In this document: positions 19,586-31,100 of the stretch, in pieces
Numbering within the stretch: position 1 is the stretch's first letter
Layout: every line of letters starts with the position of its first letter
DNA from: Eucommia ulmoides
Taxonomy: Eukaryota; Streptophyta; Magnoliopsida; Garryales; Eucommiaceae
Reading direction: 5' to 3'
NCBI GenBank assembly: GCA_016647705.1
Contig: CM028328.1
Span: forward strand, 3,559,311 to 3,623,310
DNA length: 64,000 nt
The notes under the pieces: model-generated
Told to the model about the DNA's origin: nothing
The model's database searches: none
Seen by the model: the letters and a program-made list of their open reading frames with translations, nothing else
Position numbers and translations under genes: made by a program

Positions 19586-21305
19586 ATGTATTTTGATGGA
19601 GCAGTGAACTCTCGAGGGGCCGGAATCGGAGCCGTTCTGGTTTCTCCGGGCAAACAGTATTATCCAGTGGCTTCCAAGTTGAAGTTCCAGAGCACAAATA
19701 ATCGAGCTGAGTACGAAGCCTGTATTCTGGGACTCCAGCTGGCTGTCGATATGAAAATCAAAGAATTGCTAGTGTTCGGAGATTCTGAGCTGATAATCAA
19801 TCAGGTGACGGATAAATATGCCACGAGAGATCCGATCTTGATAGCCTATAACAATCACCTCCTGGAGTTGTGCGAGCAATTTACAATGATAGAATTTGAG
19901 AGCATACCGAGGCTAAAAAATGACTTCGCCGATGCCTTAGCTACCTTGGCATCTATGATATCTATCACTCGAGAGGATGATGATATCATTCCGGTGGTGA
20001 TCCGAGTTCAACGCCGACCGGCCCACTGCTGCCAGCTTGAATCTGAGCCAGCCAAAGACCCGTGGTACCATGACATAAAGAACTTTCTGAAAAATCAGGA
20101 GTATCCGGAAGGGGCATCAAGTGTTGACCGGAAAACTCTCCGGAGGTTAGCAGGCCAATTCTTCCTAAGCGGGGAGACACTGTACAAACGCTCCCCTGAC
20201 ATGGGCCTGTTGAGATGTGTTGGAGTCGAAGAGGCCATCCAGTTGATGAAAGAGGTCCATGGTGGCATATGTGGACCTCACATGAGCGGTTTCATGCTTG
20301 CGAAGAAGATCCTGAGGACCGGTCATTTTTGGCTAACGATGGAAAGCGACTGCGTGCAGTTTGTTCGAAGATGCCATAAGTGTCAGATTCATGGTGATCA
20401 AATCTATGTCCCACCTTCGCACCTTCATTGCTTGGCGGCCCCATGGCCCTTCTCAATGTGGGGTATGGACGTTATTGGGGAAGTTACCCCTAAGGCGCCG
20501 AGTGGTCATCGCTTTATCCTGGTGGCAATTGATTATTTTTCCAAGTGGGTAGAAGCCGTTTCCTTAACCCGAGTGACTCAAAAGATAGTAGCTCGATTCA
20601 TCAAAGAAAATATTGTGTCAAGATACGGTTTGCCGCAAACATTGATAACCGACAATGCTAAAAACCTGAAGGGTTCAGAAATACAGAAAATATGTCAGCA
20701 GTTCAAGATCGAGCACAAAAACTCAGCGCTTTACCGTCCAAAAATGAATGGAGCAGTGGAAGCCGCCAACAAAAATATAAAGAAAATTCTCCGGAAGATG
20801 ATTGACAATTATAAAGAGTGGGATGATATGCTGCCATATGCTTTGATGGCTTACCGAACCTCGGTTCGGATCTCGACAGGGGCAACCCCCTATTCTCTGG
20901 TTTATGGCACAGAAGCGGTGATACCAGCCGAGGTGGAAATTCCATCTCTACGAGTGCTCATAGAGGCCGAGTTTGATGAAACTGAATGGGTACAACAACG
21001 GTTGGACCAACTTTGTTTAATCGATGAAAAGCGGCTGACAGCGATATGCCACGTGTTACAGACAGAGGATTACTAGAGCTCATGATAAACGGGTATACCC
21101 TAGAGTCTTCAAGGTCGGTGAGTTAGTATTGAAGAAAATCTTTCCTTTCCAAGATGAAGCTAAGGGTAAGTTCGCGCCAAATTGGGAAGGTCCTTTTGTT
21201 GTTTATAAGGTTTTGAGCGGTGGAGCGTTGATTCTCCAGGAAATGGATGGTGATATATTTTCCGAGCCCCTAAACTCGGATTCTGTAAAGAAATACTTTG
21301 CCTAA
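19586..21305 (+). pseudogene. gypsy archaeal-type RNase H and integrase (frameshifted end)
   Basis: Same frame as RT after the TGA. First a second RNase H-like domain (YFDGAVNSRGAGIGAVL, NNRAEYEACILGL, FGDSELIINQV, DFADALATLAS), diagnostic of the Tat lineage. Then integrase: zinc-binding HHCC (VHGGICGPH, CHKCQIHGD) and core residues in WGMDVIG, ITDNAKNLKG and NGAVEAANKN. A one-base shift at about 21045-21055 puts the C-terminal segment (FKVGELVLKKIF, KFAPNWEGPFVV, ending KKYFA at 21305) in another frame; the unshifted frame stops at 21076. No chromodomain is visible. Confidence 0.92.
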
Positions 21306-21444
21306 TAAATGTCTTTATTTTCTAAGTAAGTTTATTTCAATTTGTGATTATCTGTTGCTTCCAAAAAAAAAAAAAAAAAAAAAAAAACGGCTCGAACATG
21401 GTGAAAACTCGAAAGAGCGCTATGAGAAAAATGTAGAGACCGTG

Positions 21445-21479
<35 letters not shown>

Positions 21480-22471
21480 GGAAGAAGAACAGTTAGATCA
21501 CTCCTAGGGGCATTTTTGGAATTCCCACTACGGTTGACTTCTATTGACCGTAAGACTTTTCTGTGTTCGGAACTTGATGGATTTGAGCAAGAGTTGGAAT
21601 CTGTGAAAAGGAACATCGAATATGGCTCAAATTTGCATTGAAATCATACTTGTCAGACAATCCGGCTTGAAATCTCGCAGTCAACATATCTGGTGATAAA
21701 GATACCTGTTTGGGGTAAGGTTTTACACGTTTTTTCCATATTTGGTTAAATCAGTTTTGTAGGATTTGAAAAATACAAAACAAGCAGGAGTATGTGATTC
21801 TCCTAAGCACTGAGGATGCCTAGTAGAAAAGAGAAAGTGAGAATCGGCTAGTGCAGAGAAATAAAGGCTGATAGGGATGTTGTCCAAAAAAAATCAGACC
21901 CTGCCAACAACCCGGAGAAAACCTCCAGAAAGTACATCTCTAAGATTGACGGAAGGACGAGACGGAAAAATCTCCCGATACTGTCCCGTGACCCGAGAAA
22001 GTCAAGCGCCATCAAATGAGGGATTGCGACGGAAAAGGGGGGACGGAATTGCGATTCGTAAAGAGTGACAAGTTTTTCAAACTAAATTTTCATGTTACAT
22101 GTGTTTTTTTGTTCAATTACAGGGTTTTCAAAGGACATGGAAGCATGGATTTCTCTCTCACAAAGACTTCTTACCTTCCGGTTCAAATTAGAAACTTTTT
22201 ATTGCTGAAAGTTCCAAAGCTCTAAATGAGCGTCCAGGTATGCGTTTTGCCCTGAAAAGGGCGAAAAGTGAACTACGCCAAACTTGATCCTCGGCATAAT
22301 ACTAAGGTACGCAGGCAATCTATAAATGTTCGGTCATCTGAGAGTTTCGCTGGGGCACATTTATATCTTTACTCTCTCATTCTGGCTCAGTCACAAGTTG
22401 GGGCATATTTTAGACTCTTGAACTTTCTTTAAGCCCCTGGCCAAGAGGGCTGGGGCATGAATAATTTTTAT
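21306..22471 (+). other. gypsy 3' non-coding region
   Basis: Between integrase and the repeat array there are long A runs (about 21362-21387 and 21449-21475) and short ORFs without recognisable domains. 'ctggggca' phrases near 22350-22460 are usual in the 3' part of such elements. No gene is called. Confidence 0.7.
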
Positions 22472-23150
22472 TACTCTAAGCGATCCTCATGACGAACACG
22501 TGTTCGTCATGAGTATCGTCATGATTCATTTTTTTGTTACTCTAAACAATTCTCTAAATGGACACATGTTCGTCATGAGTACCATCATGAATCATTTTAT
22601 TACTCTAAACGATCCTCTAAACAGACACGCGTTTGTCATGAGTATCGTCATGAGTCATTTTTTATTATTCTAAACGATCCTCTAAACAGACACGTGTTTG
22701 TCATGAGTATCGTCATGAGTCATTTTTATTACTCTAAACAATCCTCTAAACGGACACGTGTTCGTCATGAGTATCGTCAGGAGTCATTTTATTACTCTCA
22801 TTTTTTTTTACTCTAAACAATCCTCTAAACGGACACGTGTTCGTCATGAGTATCGTCAGGAGTCCTTTTTTTTTACTCTAAACAATCCTCTAAATGGACA
22901 CGTGTTCGTCATGAGTATCGTTAGGAGTCATTTTTTTTTACTCTAAACAATCCTCTAAACAGACACGTGTTCGTCATGAGTATTGACAGGAGTCATTTTT
23001 TTATTACTCTAAACAATCCTCTAAACGGACATTTGTTTATCATGAACATCGTCATGAGTCATTCTCTTATTTTTCTAAATGGACACTTGTTCGTCATGAG
23101 TCTTCTTTTATTACTTTAAACGTACGCTTGTTCGTCATGAGTCATTTTAT
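22472..23150 (+). repeat. gypsy 3' minisatellite, about 11 units of about 65 bp
   Basis: Repeated unit 'actctaaacaatcctctaaa' followed by 'cggacacgtgttcgtcatga' and a T-rich link. The core recurs near 22496, 22561, 22624, 22689, 22753, 22832, 22898, 22963, 23028, 23080 and 23125. The last units are more diverged. Most units carry the hexamer cacgtg or a one-base variant. Confidence 0.92.
22486..22513. repeat. 28-bp perfect palindrome centred on CACGTG
   Basis: The first unit of the array begins with a perfect 28-bp palindrome: ctcatgacgaacac and its reverse complement. Later units keep only the right half plus the central hexamer. Confidence 0.9.
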
Positions 23151-23256
23151 TTTATTTGTTCTATTATTAGAAAATAAACTAAAAAATAAATAAAATAAAA
23201 ATGGGACGATCAAAATGACGTGGTCTTTTATCTTTGTCAAGCAAGTGAACTTGCAT

Positions 23257-23272
23257 GACAAAGAGGGGCAGC
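23257..23272 (+). other. gypsy polypurine tract
   Basis: gacaaagaggggcagc immediately before the 3' LTR, the expected primer for plus-strand DNA synthesis. Confidence 0.75.
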
Positions 23273-25460
23273 TGTAGACACGGCATTTTTGACCGCCTCG
23301 CAAAAAAATTATACTTTATTTTATAGTTACATTTTTTTTTTATTTATTTATTTTGTTTTGATTGTACCATATTTATGCGGTTTAATACTGCTAAATTAAG
23401 TTTTATTAATCTCTTAAGTAAATTAAATATTAGTAATTGATTTTTTTTTTTTTTGGTTTTGTAGATTTTTCGAAGTGGAATGAAAACGCGTTAATTCAGA
23501 ACAAAATGGACAAGAAACAGACGAGAATGAGAGAGGCCTGGACCGAACGCGGGGGGGGGGGGCTGCAAAAAGGTCGTTGGTGCGACCATTTGTGCTGGCC
23601 GCACCAGCAACCAGCCATTGGTCGCTGGTGCGGCCAGCAGGGGGGGTGTGCCCCCTGCTTTTGGGTGCACCGAATTCGGTGCACCAAAAAGCTGGTGGGT
23701 GCACCGAAATTCGGTGCACCCACCCCCTTTTTTTAATATTTTCTTACCTTTTTCGCACGCCTTTGTTCGGGAGAGTTTTCAGAAATTTCCTATAAATAGA
23801 AGAGGGCTCAGACAACTCAGGAGAGGAAAATTTTGGAGGGGAAGAAATTTTTTAGAGGAATTTTTGTAAGGGAGAGGGGAAATCTGGAGAAAATTTTTGA
23901 AGAAAATAATATTATTTTCATTTTATTGTAATTTTGAAGAAGAAAAATCTCCAAGAAGGTGGTAAATTTTCATCTGTTGTAAATCTTACTCTTATTTTTT
24001 AAGTTGTTATTATACTAATTTTTTTTTTTTTGTAAATTAGATTTTTTTTTTCTTCTTTTTTTTTTCTTTATTATTTATTTATTTATTACTTTTTTTTTTG
24101 AGTAAATAAAACGAGGTGGAAAATTCCTAACCTTCAATTTGAACGGCTTAAATTTAGAAGAGAATTACTCCCCTCGATACGTGTGTACAGGTGTTTTATT
24201 TAATTTGTATTAAATATAATGTACTAACAATACGAGGTGGAAAATTCCCAACCTTCAATTTGAATGGCTAAATTTAGAAGGGAATTACTCCCCTCGATGC
24301 GTGTGTGCGGGTGTTTTATTTAATTTGTATTAAATATAATGTACTAACAATACGAGATGGAAAATTCCCAACCTTCAATTTGAATGGCTAAAATTTAGAA
24401 GGGAATTACTCTCCTCGATGCGTGTGTGTGGGTGTTTTATTTAATTTATATTAAATATAATGTGCTAACAATACGAGGTGGAAAATTCCCAACCTTCAAT
24501 TTGAATGACTAAAATTTAGAAGAGAATTACTCTCCTCGATGCGTGTGTGCGGGTGTTTTATTTAATTTGTATTAAATATAATGTGCTAACAATACGAGGT
24601 GGAAAATTTTCAACCTTCAATTTGAACGGCTTAAATTTAGAAGGGAATTACTCTCCTCGATGCGTGTGTGCGGGTGTTTTATTTAATTTGTATTAAATAT
24701 AATGTGCTAATAATACGAAGTGAAAAATTCCCAACCTTCAATTTGAATGGCTAAAATTTAGAAGGGAATTACTCTCCTTGATGCGTGTGTGCGGGTGTTT
24801 TATTTAATTTGTATTAAATATAATGTGCTAACAATACGAGGTGGAAAATTCCCAACCTTCAATTTGAACGGCTTAAATTTAGAAGGGAATTACTCCATTC
24901 GATGCGTGTGTGCGGGTGTTTTATTTAATTAGTATTAAATATAATGTACCAACAAGATGAGGTGGAAAATTCCCAGCCTTCCATCAGAACGGCCTAGGTT
25001 TAGAAGGAAGATCACTTCCCTCAATGTGTGGGTATGTGTATATGTGTATATAAGGAGGATTTAAAAATAAAATAAAAACATTCGGATTTAAATTCTAATT
25101 GGACTTAATCGGATAAGGTACCGTCTTTGGACGGGCGTCTTGGGGTGCTTGACACCTTCCCCGAGCGTAACTGACCCCTGAACTCTTTAAACGAATCTCA
25201 GGTCAGACCATGTTATTTTTGGAGTCAAATTTTACTTAAGCCATTTTTTTTAAATTATTTTCAAAAAAGAAAAATATGATGACCTAGCACATCATTTAAA
25301 CCCAATACTAGGTGGCGACTCCTTTTTTCTAAAACAGGTTTAAGTATATTTTAATGAGAAAATCGACGTTTTTAAAAACCCTTCTCGTTTTACCAGCGCC
25401 AAGCATATAAACATATATCTATATTTTTTTAGTTTTCTCTGGAAAATCGGGGCGCGTTCA
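23273..25460 (+). repeat. gypsy 3' LTR (2188 bp)
   Basis: Same ends as the 5' LTR. Longer by 503 bp, mainly because the minisatellite has eight units (starts near 24111, 24232, 24352, 24473, 24594, 24715, 24836, 24955) instead of four. A GC-rich stretch before the palindromes (about 23577-23640) also differs from the 5' LTR. Confidence 0.95.
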
Positions 25461-26240
25461 ATATGCACTAGATCTATTGCGAGAGACTGGTATGTTAGCA
25501 TGTCGACCAGTTGATATACTAGTAGAAAAAGGTTTAAAGCTATGTATTAAGCCAAACCAAGTACCGGTTGACAAAGGAAGATACCAAAGATTTGTAGGGA
25601 GATTGTTGTACTTATCTCACACCCGACTCGATCTGACGTATGCCTTGAGTATTGTTAGCCAGTTTATGCATAATCCTGGAGAACAACATATGAATGCAGT
25701 TATTCGCATTTTGAGGTACCTAAAGTCTGCTCTAGGAAAAAGAATATTATTCTCTAAAAATGCAGACTATTAAAGTATAGAAGCCTATACCGATGCTGAT
25801 TGAGCTGGTGATATAGGTGACAGACGATCTACTTCTGGATACTTTACATTTGTAGGAGGTAATCTTGAAACATGGAAAAGCAAGAAACAAAATGTTGTTG
25901 CTTGCTCGAGTGCAGAAGCTAAATTCAGAGGTTTGACAAATATACTTTGTGAGACATTATGGCTGAGACTCCTTTTACAGAATTTGGGTTATTTATCTGA
26001 GCAACTTATCCGATTATTTTGTGACAATAAAACAGCATGTGATATCGCTCATAATCCAGTTCAACATGACTGTACAAAACACATCGAGGTCGACAGATTT
26101 TTAATTAAGGAAAAATTAGATGGAAAAATTGTGGAATTGCCTAAGATTCAATAAGAGAATTAGTTGGCTGATATCCTCACCAAAACAGTATTAAAACGGA
26201 TATTCTTAAAATTTCTAGACAATTGGGCATGTGCGACATC
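25461..26240 (+). pseudogene. copia 1 RT C-terminal part and RNase H (broken)
   Basis: Continuation of copia pol after the gypsy insertion: LLRETGMLACRPVD, YQRFVGRLLYLSHTRLDLTYA, SQFMHNPGEQHMNAVIRILRYL, then RNase H with AYTDAD, RRSTSGYFTFVGGN, WKSKKQNVVACSSAEAKF, LFCDNKTACDIAHNPVQHD and KHIEVDRFLIKEK. Stops at about 25771, 25801 and 26152 break the frame. It ends at the LADILTK motif before the polypurine tract. Confidence 0.92.
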
Positions 26241-26262
26241 TATGCACCAATTTGAGGGGGAA

Positions 26263-26434
26263 TGTTAAATAAGACTTGATTGTATGTGATTACACTTTCC
26301 TAAATTAGAGTATGTGATTAAGGAAATAATTAGTGTAATGGCTTGATTCTAGGGATGCCTTAGAATCAAGCTCTCTATATATGTTTGTACCATTCAAGAG
26401 ATCAATATGAAAAATTGAGGATTATTTTTCAAGA
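26263..26434 (+). repeat. copia 1, 3' LTR
   Basis: 172 bp, partner of 9366-9537, preceded by tttgaggggga and followed by the TSD caatg (26435-26439). Confidence 0.92.
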
Positions 26435-26919
26435 CAATGATGGTTCCCCAATATCAGATTGCAATGGTTTATCAAAGTCTACTTTGCGAGTGAGGCGGCA
26501 TGTTAAATCCCACATTGATGTTGGGTCTCCCAATATCCGTTCACAGTGGTTTGTCAAAATCCACTCTGTGCATGAGGGGGCATGTTGAATCTCACATCGC
26601 TTGTGTTACCTAATTCCAAGCTATATATAAGTCTAGGGGTAATCCTCCTCTTTCAAGGCGTCATTGAGAGTGAGTCAGGCCCATTGGGTTGCTACAGTTA
26701 GAGTCTAGTTTTGTTTCTATTACGTATTATTAGGATAACATACCACCGTAATGAGGAATGACACCTTGAATTCATTGATCGACGGTAGAAAGTATACTTT
26801 AAGACTCATCAACTTCAAACTGATTAAAAGTGGAAAATAAAATAAATGACTTGAAGAGAAGCTTGATTTGAAAGTTTCTCATCCTTTCTTTTCTTTTACC
26901 ATGTGTCGATTGTGTCCTT

Positions 26920-27195
26920 TGCAGAAGATTCATAACAACTGATGGATCTGTTGGAGATGGTGAATCGATGATTTGAAATGATATTTCTCAGCATGGGAAT
27001 TTTAAGAATCGGAATCCAGAATCTGTGAGTTTTCAGTATCCGACTGAGACCAATTAACCTCGCTTGAACCTGGGAAGGAACTTCACTACTGGTTGAGAGT
27101 AATGAAGATCCATGGTTTAAGAAAATGGTTCCGTTGAGCAGCATGGTTATGGACCATGGAATGGTGGCTGGTGAAGCGGAACCCAAATCTCAAAT
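26920..27195 (+). pseudogene. S-RLK extracellular-domain remnant B
   Basis: Counterpart of remnant A in the second tandem unit. It opens with a lectin-domain start in broken frame ('gaagattcataacaactgatg', 'gatggtgaatcgatgat'). It continues with 'gaacctgggaaggaacttca' and 'ggaccatggaatggt', which match the S-locus-glycoprotein region of the left-edge gene. About 60 bp present in A ('ccaagtccaggtgaatttgc' and following) is deleted here. A and B share a stop after 'ttcactactggttga', so this lesion predates the duplication. Noncoding. Confidence 0.85.
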
Positions 27196-27565
27196 GTAAG
27201 TTCTTCATATTCCCTAGTATTGTTGTCAATAAGGAGGTGCATTGCTTATGACATACTTACGTTTCAATTAAGTCTCCATTACATGATAAAAAAATAAATA
27301 CTGATTGATCTTCTTATGATTTTGAGCATGGAAATCTTGATGTTGTATACGAACCAGTTTTCGGGATATACACATACATGCCAACTTCCTGATGCAATTG
27401 CGTTAATTATGGTCGGTGTCACAAATCTAATTTCGAACCTGGAATTTTTGCACTTGTGTTATAGTCTAATTGCCCACCAACTAGTTAGCAATGCCCATTG
27501 TTCTGAGACAACAACAATGTCAAGACAACCCAATGTACCCACACACACCAAAAACAATATGAAAA

Positions 27566-29266
27566 CGCACTACACATATGGCCAAAGCTAGCCCCTTTTT
27601 ATAACTCACGAAAACAAGGAAACATACAATAAAATCTGGTCAAGGGTTGCGGGAACAACTATTATCATTGAACCTTGATGTTCATATCCAAATTTAAAGA
27701 GGGAAGAAGGCAGTTGACACCCCCAACTGCTAGGGACAGGGGACAGAACTGATGGATAGGGGTTTGAGAATGAATACATGGCAGTTACCTTCCTGAATCT
27801 GTGGTAATGGTAATGTAATTGTACCCACATGCCAGACACATGTTTCAATTGACCCTTATTTAGCCAAATTTGCTCACTTTAACTAACTATTAGCAACAAC
27901 CTTGCACTCATCTCGTTGCATCTTCATTCTGCTACTGCGCCCAACGACTTGCTATGTTGCTTATATGAATGCGACTAGAACACACTGTTACACCCCAATG
28001 GTTTGCTATCTCACCTGCATGACTTTGATCAGAATGTGGCGTTGCACTAACGTTCTACCAACCTTGCCCTGGCCCCAATCCAAGGCCTTCCCTTCGTTTC
28101 GTGTGGCGCCCATGAAACCCAATCCTAACAATGCGCCTAGGATTGTCGTGCTCCTCGTGCCAACGCTGCCAACGTTGGCCAACATCGTCCAACGATGCCC
28201 TATTTTGCCAACGCTTGCAAAACACCTCGTTCAAACATCGCCCAATGCCTACCAACATTGTTCAATGGCGCCTCATTTTGCTGACGTGTGTTGACATTTT
28301 TGGCCTTGACCCCTTGTCAAGGTCTTGGCTAGTGTCATGCTTTGCTCATGAGCGCGGATCATGGCATCTTACTTAGGATCACCTTAAACTTAGCTTCAAT
28401 GATACTCAATGCCTGCCAGCATTGTCTCACGACGCCTTTGTTATCCGACGCATTGTACCCCAGTTTTCGCACCAAACCGAGATTCTTGGATAAGCCTTAC
28501 CCTAAGCTTCTCATCATGCGTAAACCATGCCTTACACATTATCTTGCTGTGCTGACATCCCCTATCATACAAGGATCACGCCTATGCTAAGGGTCTCCTA
28601 GGGGAGGGGTCGCCTTATAATACTTTAAGAAAAATAACTGAAGCGACAATAGTAGACATCAATATGCTTGAAAAGCTATAATGGTGTTGGCTTAGCTGAA
28701 TTCGCCCACGTCCGTGTCAAGTTACCTCAACTTGGCACCATGCATTGACATTTCGCTAACTCACTCTTGTCCTCGTCTTATATTTGTGCCTATCCGTGTC
28801 AACCTCTGTGCCTTTTCATATTGATGGCTTAGTAACATGTTGCATGCACTATGTTCGGTTAGAAATTGCACTATGCACATGCCATTTTGCTACCGATGCC
28901 TTGGTGCATGTGTTAGCACCAAGCCCAACTAAGAAATTCACCAAGTCTGTGCCATTTCTGAATTCCGCATTGTTAGGGGCCAACAGTAGGTGTCTTGTGC
29001 CATTGGATTACATATGTTGGTAAAATGCTTTTTATATTTACCCCCTTTCAACTCAAGTACTAAGCGTCTGTTTAATAAAATTGGAAATTAAGTGCCGAAA
29101 ATCTATAAATGCTAAATTTTGTGTTATGAAATTATAAGTGTTGAATGTGTTAAGTGCTAAATATATTTAATACTTGTTTTTTCAATAGTCCTAACTTCAA
29201 AAAATTTATCTATGTACAAAATTTTGTTTCTAAAATAATCTTTACAATTTTCTGTTTCTAAAACAT

Positions 29267-29304
<38 letters not shown>

Positions 29305-29310
29305 CATACA
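27566..29310. other. Intergenic, unassigned repeat-like DNA
   Basis: No gene recognised. Around 27900-29030 the sequence is locally C-rich with recurring 'ccaacg', 'gcctt' and 'ttgcca' words on the plus strand. This resembles degenerate LTR DNA of large plant retrotransposons, but no ends, primer site or coding motif was found. ORFs here have no recognisable domain. The right end is a (TC)n(TA)n tract at 29266-29302. Confidence 0.4.
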
Positions 29311-29330
29311 CTAGGGTATAACCCGTGCCT

Positions 29331-31100
29331 AAAGGCACGGGTTTTAATTTTTTATTATAAAAAGTAACATAATTTTGCAAAAAAATTTGACATAACCTCA
29401 ATTATTTTTATAACATCTCAAATAACCAACTTTTGTTTTTCTAATAAACACAACATAAACAAACATAATCAATAAAAAATTTCAAGTATTTTGACATAAT
29501 TCTCAGTGTTGATATAACACACTAATATTCAAAAACTATTTTCAAATGAACAAAATCAATAATTGGACATAATCCCCTATATTTATATAACATTCCAAAC
29601 TCTCTAATTCCTATTTTTTAACACCACCTATTTTATAACACGACATTAATAACCAGACATAACAATAGCTAACACAATCATACGATAAACAATAATTTTT
29701 TAATGAACAATAATACCATAATCTACAATTTGAACTTATTCATCATTTGCAACATCAACAACATTCATTAATGATCAAAGGTATGTTCTTCCTTAACCTT
29801 CTTCATCATCTGCAACATCAACAATGCAAAATTAAAAACATAACAATAAAAACAAACAAAAGACCACTTGAATCCCAAGAATCAAAATGAAAATATGTGA
29901 TTTGATATAAACATTTTGGGGATTTCGAAAAGAACATTTAGAGTTCTCACAGATAGAAGTATAAATATAAATTAAAAACTGAAAAATCAATCTAAAAGAT
30001 AAATATATATTAGACACAACCACGTAAATTAAAAACTATAAACAAAAACAAAATCAGGAATGAAGAAGCAAACATAAATCTAAAACGGATATTAGAAACG
30101 GAAAAAGAAAATATAAACAAAGCATTTAACAACTCCATCTTCATCTCAGAGCCGTTTAATTTCAAAATTGGAGCAAATGCAATAGACAAAGAGCTTTAAA
30201 ACATAATACAATACTGAAGGCAAGTGTTTTAATTTTTTTATTATAAAAAATTAAAATAATTTAACAAAAAGAAAAATTGACATAACGTCATTCATTTTTA
30301 TAACATTCCCAAATTATCAACTTTTATTTTTATAATGAACACAACATAAACAAACATGATCAATAAAAAATTTAAAATATTTTGACATAATCACATCTCC
30401 AATATTCGAAAATTATTTTCAAATGAATACAACAAATAATTAACACACAAAAAATTAGACATAATCCCCTTTATTTATATAATATTCCAAATTCTCTAAC
30501 TCCTATTTATAACTCGTAATAGCACGACATTAACAAACACGACAAATACCAATGAGGCACAACAATAACTAACACAATCATCTGATAAATAATGATTTTC
30601 TAATGAATAATAATACCATAGTCTACAATATGAACTTCATCATCTGCAATATCAACAACAATAATGATCAAAGACAGGTTCATCATTGACCACCTTCATC
30701 ATCTGCAACATCGACAATACAAAATTAAAAACATAATGACCAAAACAAACAAAAGACCAATTGAATCCCAAGAATTGAATGAAAATACGCGATTTGATAA
30801 CATTTTAGGGATTTCGAAAAGAAAATATAGAATTTTTGACAAAAAGAAGTATAAAATAAAAATTAAAAAAGCAATCTAAAACATAAACATATATTACACA
30901 TCGTACAAAAACTGAAAACTATAAATAGAAACAAAATCAGGAATTAAGAAGAAAACATAAATCTAAAACGGATATTAGAAATGGAAAAAAAAAATTATAA
31001 ACAAAACATTCAACATCCATATTAATATCAAACCCGTTTAATTTTAAAATTGGAGCAAGTGCAACGGACAAAGAACTTCAGAACATAATACAATACTCGT
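29331..31100. repeat. 885-bp tandem duplication inside the candidate Helitron
   Basis: Units 29331-30215 and 30216-31100 match along their length in the same order: 'gttttaattttttattataaaa', 'gacataatcccct', 'gatcaaaggtatgttc' or its variant, 'ccaagaatcaaaatgaaaat', 'acataatacaatact'. Differences are scattered substitutions and short indels. No coding sequence is seen. Confidence 0.85.

Larger units (their letters stand above)
11900..25460 (+). mobile_element. Ty3/gypsy LTR retrotransposon, Tat lineage (13.6 kb), inserted in copia 1
   Basis: Full-length element flanked by atatg (11895-11899 and 25461-25465). LTRs begin TGTAGACACGGC and end GCGCGTTCA. Order: gag, protease, intron, reverse transcriptase, RNase H, a second archaeal-type RNase H domain, integrase. 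The second RNase H before integrase, long LTRs and a protease-RT intron fit the Tat/Ogre group. A chromodomain was not seen. Lesions: TAG inside gag, TAG plus frameshift before protease, TGA between the RNase H domains, frameshift near the integrase C-terminus. The LTRs look nearly identical outside their repeat arrays, so the insertion is probably recent. Replication would need helper proteins. Confidence 0.96.
9366..26434 (+). mobile_element. Ty1/copia LTR retrotransposon 1 (degenerate, carries a nested gypsy element)
   Basis: Complete ends: 172-bp LTRs at 9366-9537 and 26263-26434, flanked by the direct repeat caatg (9361-9365 and 26435-26439). A tRNA-Met-like primer site and a polypurine tract (tttgaggggga) sit in the right places. 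Without the nested gypsy element (11900-25460 plus one TSD) it is about 3.5 kb. gag is missing: coding homology starts at the pre-integrase segment. pol has many stops and shifts. The LTRs differ at roughly ten positions by eye, so the insertion is not recent. Confidence 0.95.
9179..26696 (+). mobile_element. TRIM retrotransposon 2, split by a copia insertion
   Basis: Left LTR-like end about 9179-9323, ending 'gagcctattgggttgcaaca'. Internal start 9324-9365, interrupted by the copia element. Internal remainder 26440-26586, with the phrases seen in TRIM 1. Right LTR about 26584-26696, from TGTTGAATCTCACATCGC to 'cccattgggttgctaca'. Both LTRs share 'tatataagtctaggggtaatcc'. Flanks are ttgag on the left and ttagag on the right, a degraded target duplication. 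The host sequence on both sides is unit B. Confidence 0.7.
8765..27565 (+). repeat. Tandem duplication, unit B, split by nested retrotransposons
   Basis: Second unit of the S-RLK-derived tandem duplication. Its left part is 8765-9178 and its right part is 26697-27565. The intervening 17.5 kb is TRIM, copia and gypsy DNA. Joining the parts recovers the order of unit A: short ORF, 'tttttgtggctaatg' block, 'agagtctagttttgtttctattacg', lectin remnant, S-locus-glycoprotein remnant, terminal block. Confidence 0.8.

Noticed and set aside
22486-23150. CRISPR-like array of short repeats
   Set aside because: It has regular repeats, but the spacers are also repeated and it lies inside a plant retrotransposon; it is a minisatellite.
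27902-28294. 130-codon ORF with repeated LPTLAN-like words
   Set aside because: It comes from a locally repetitive C-rich stretch. No domain, start context or splice partner supports a gene.
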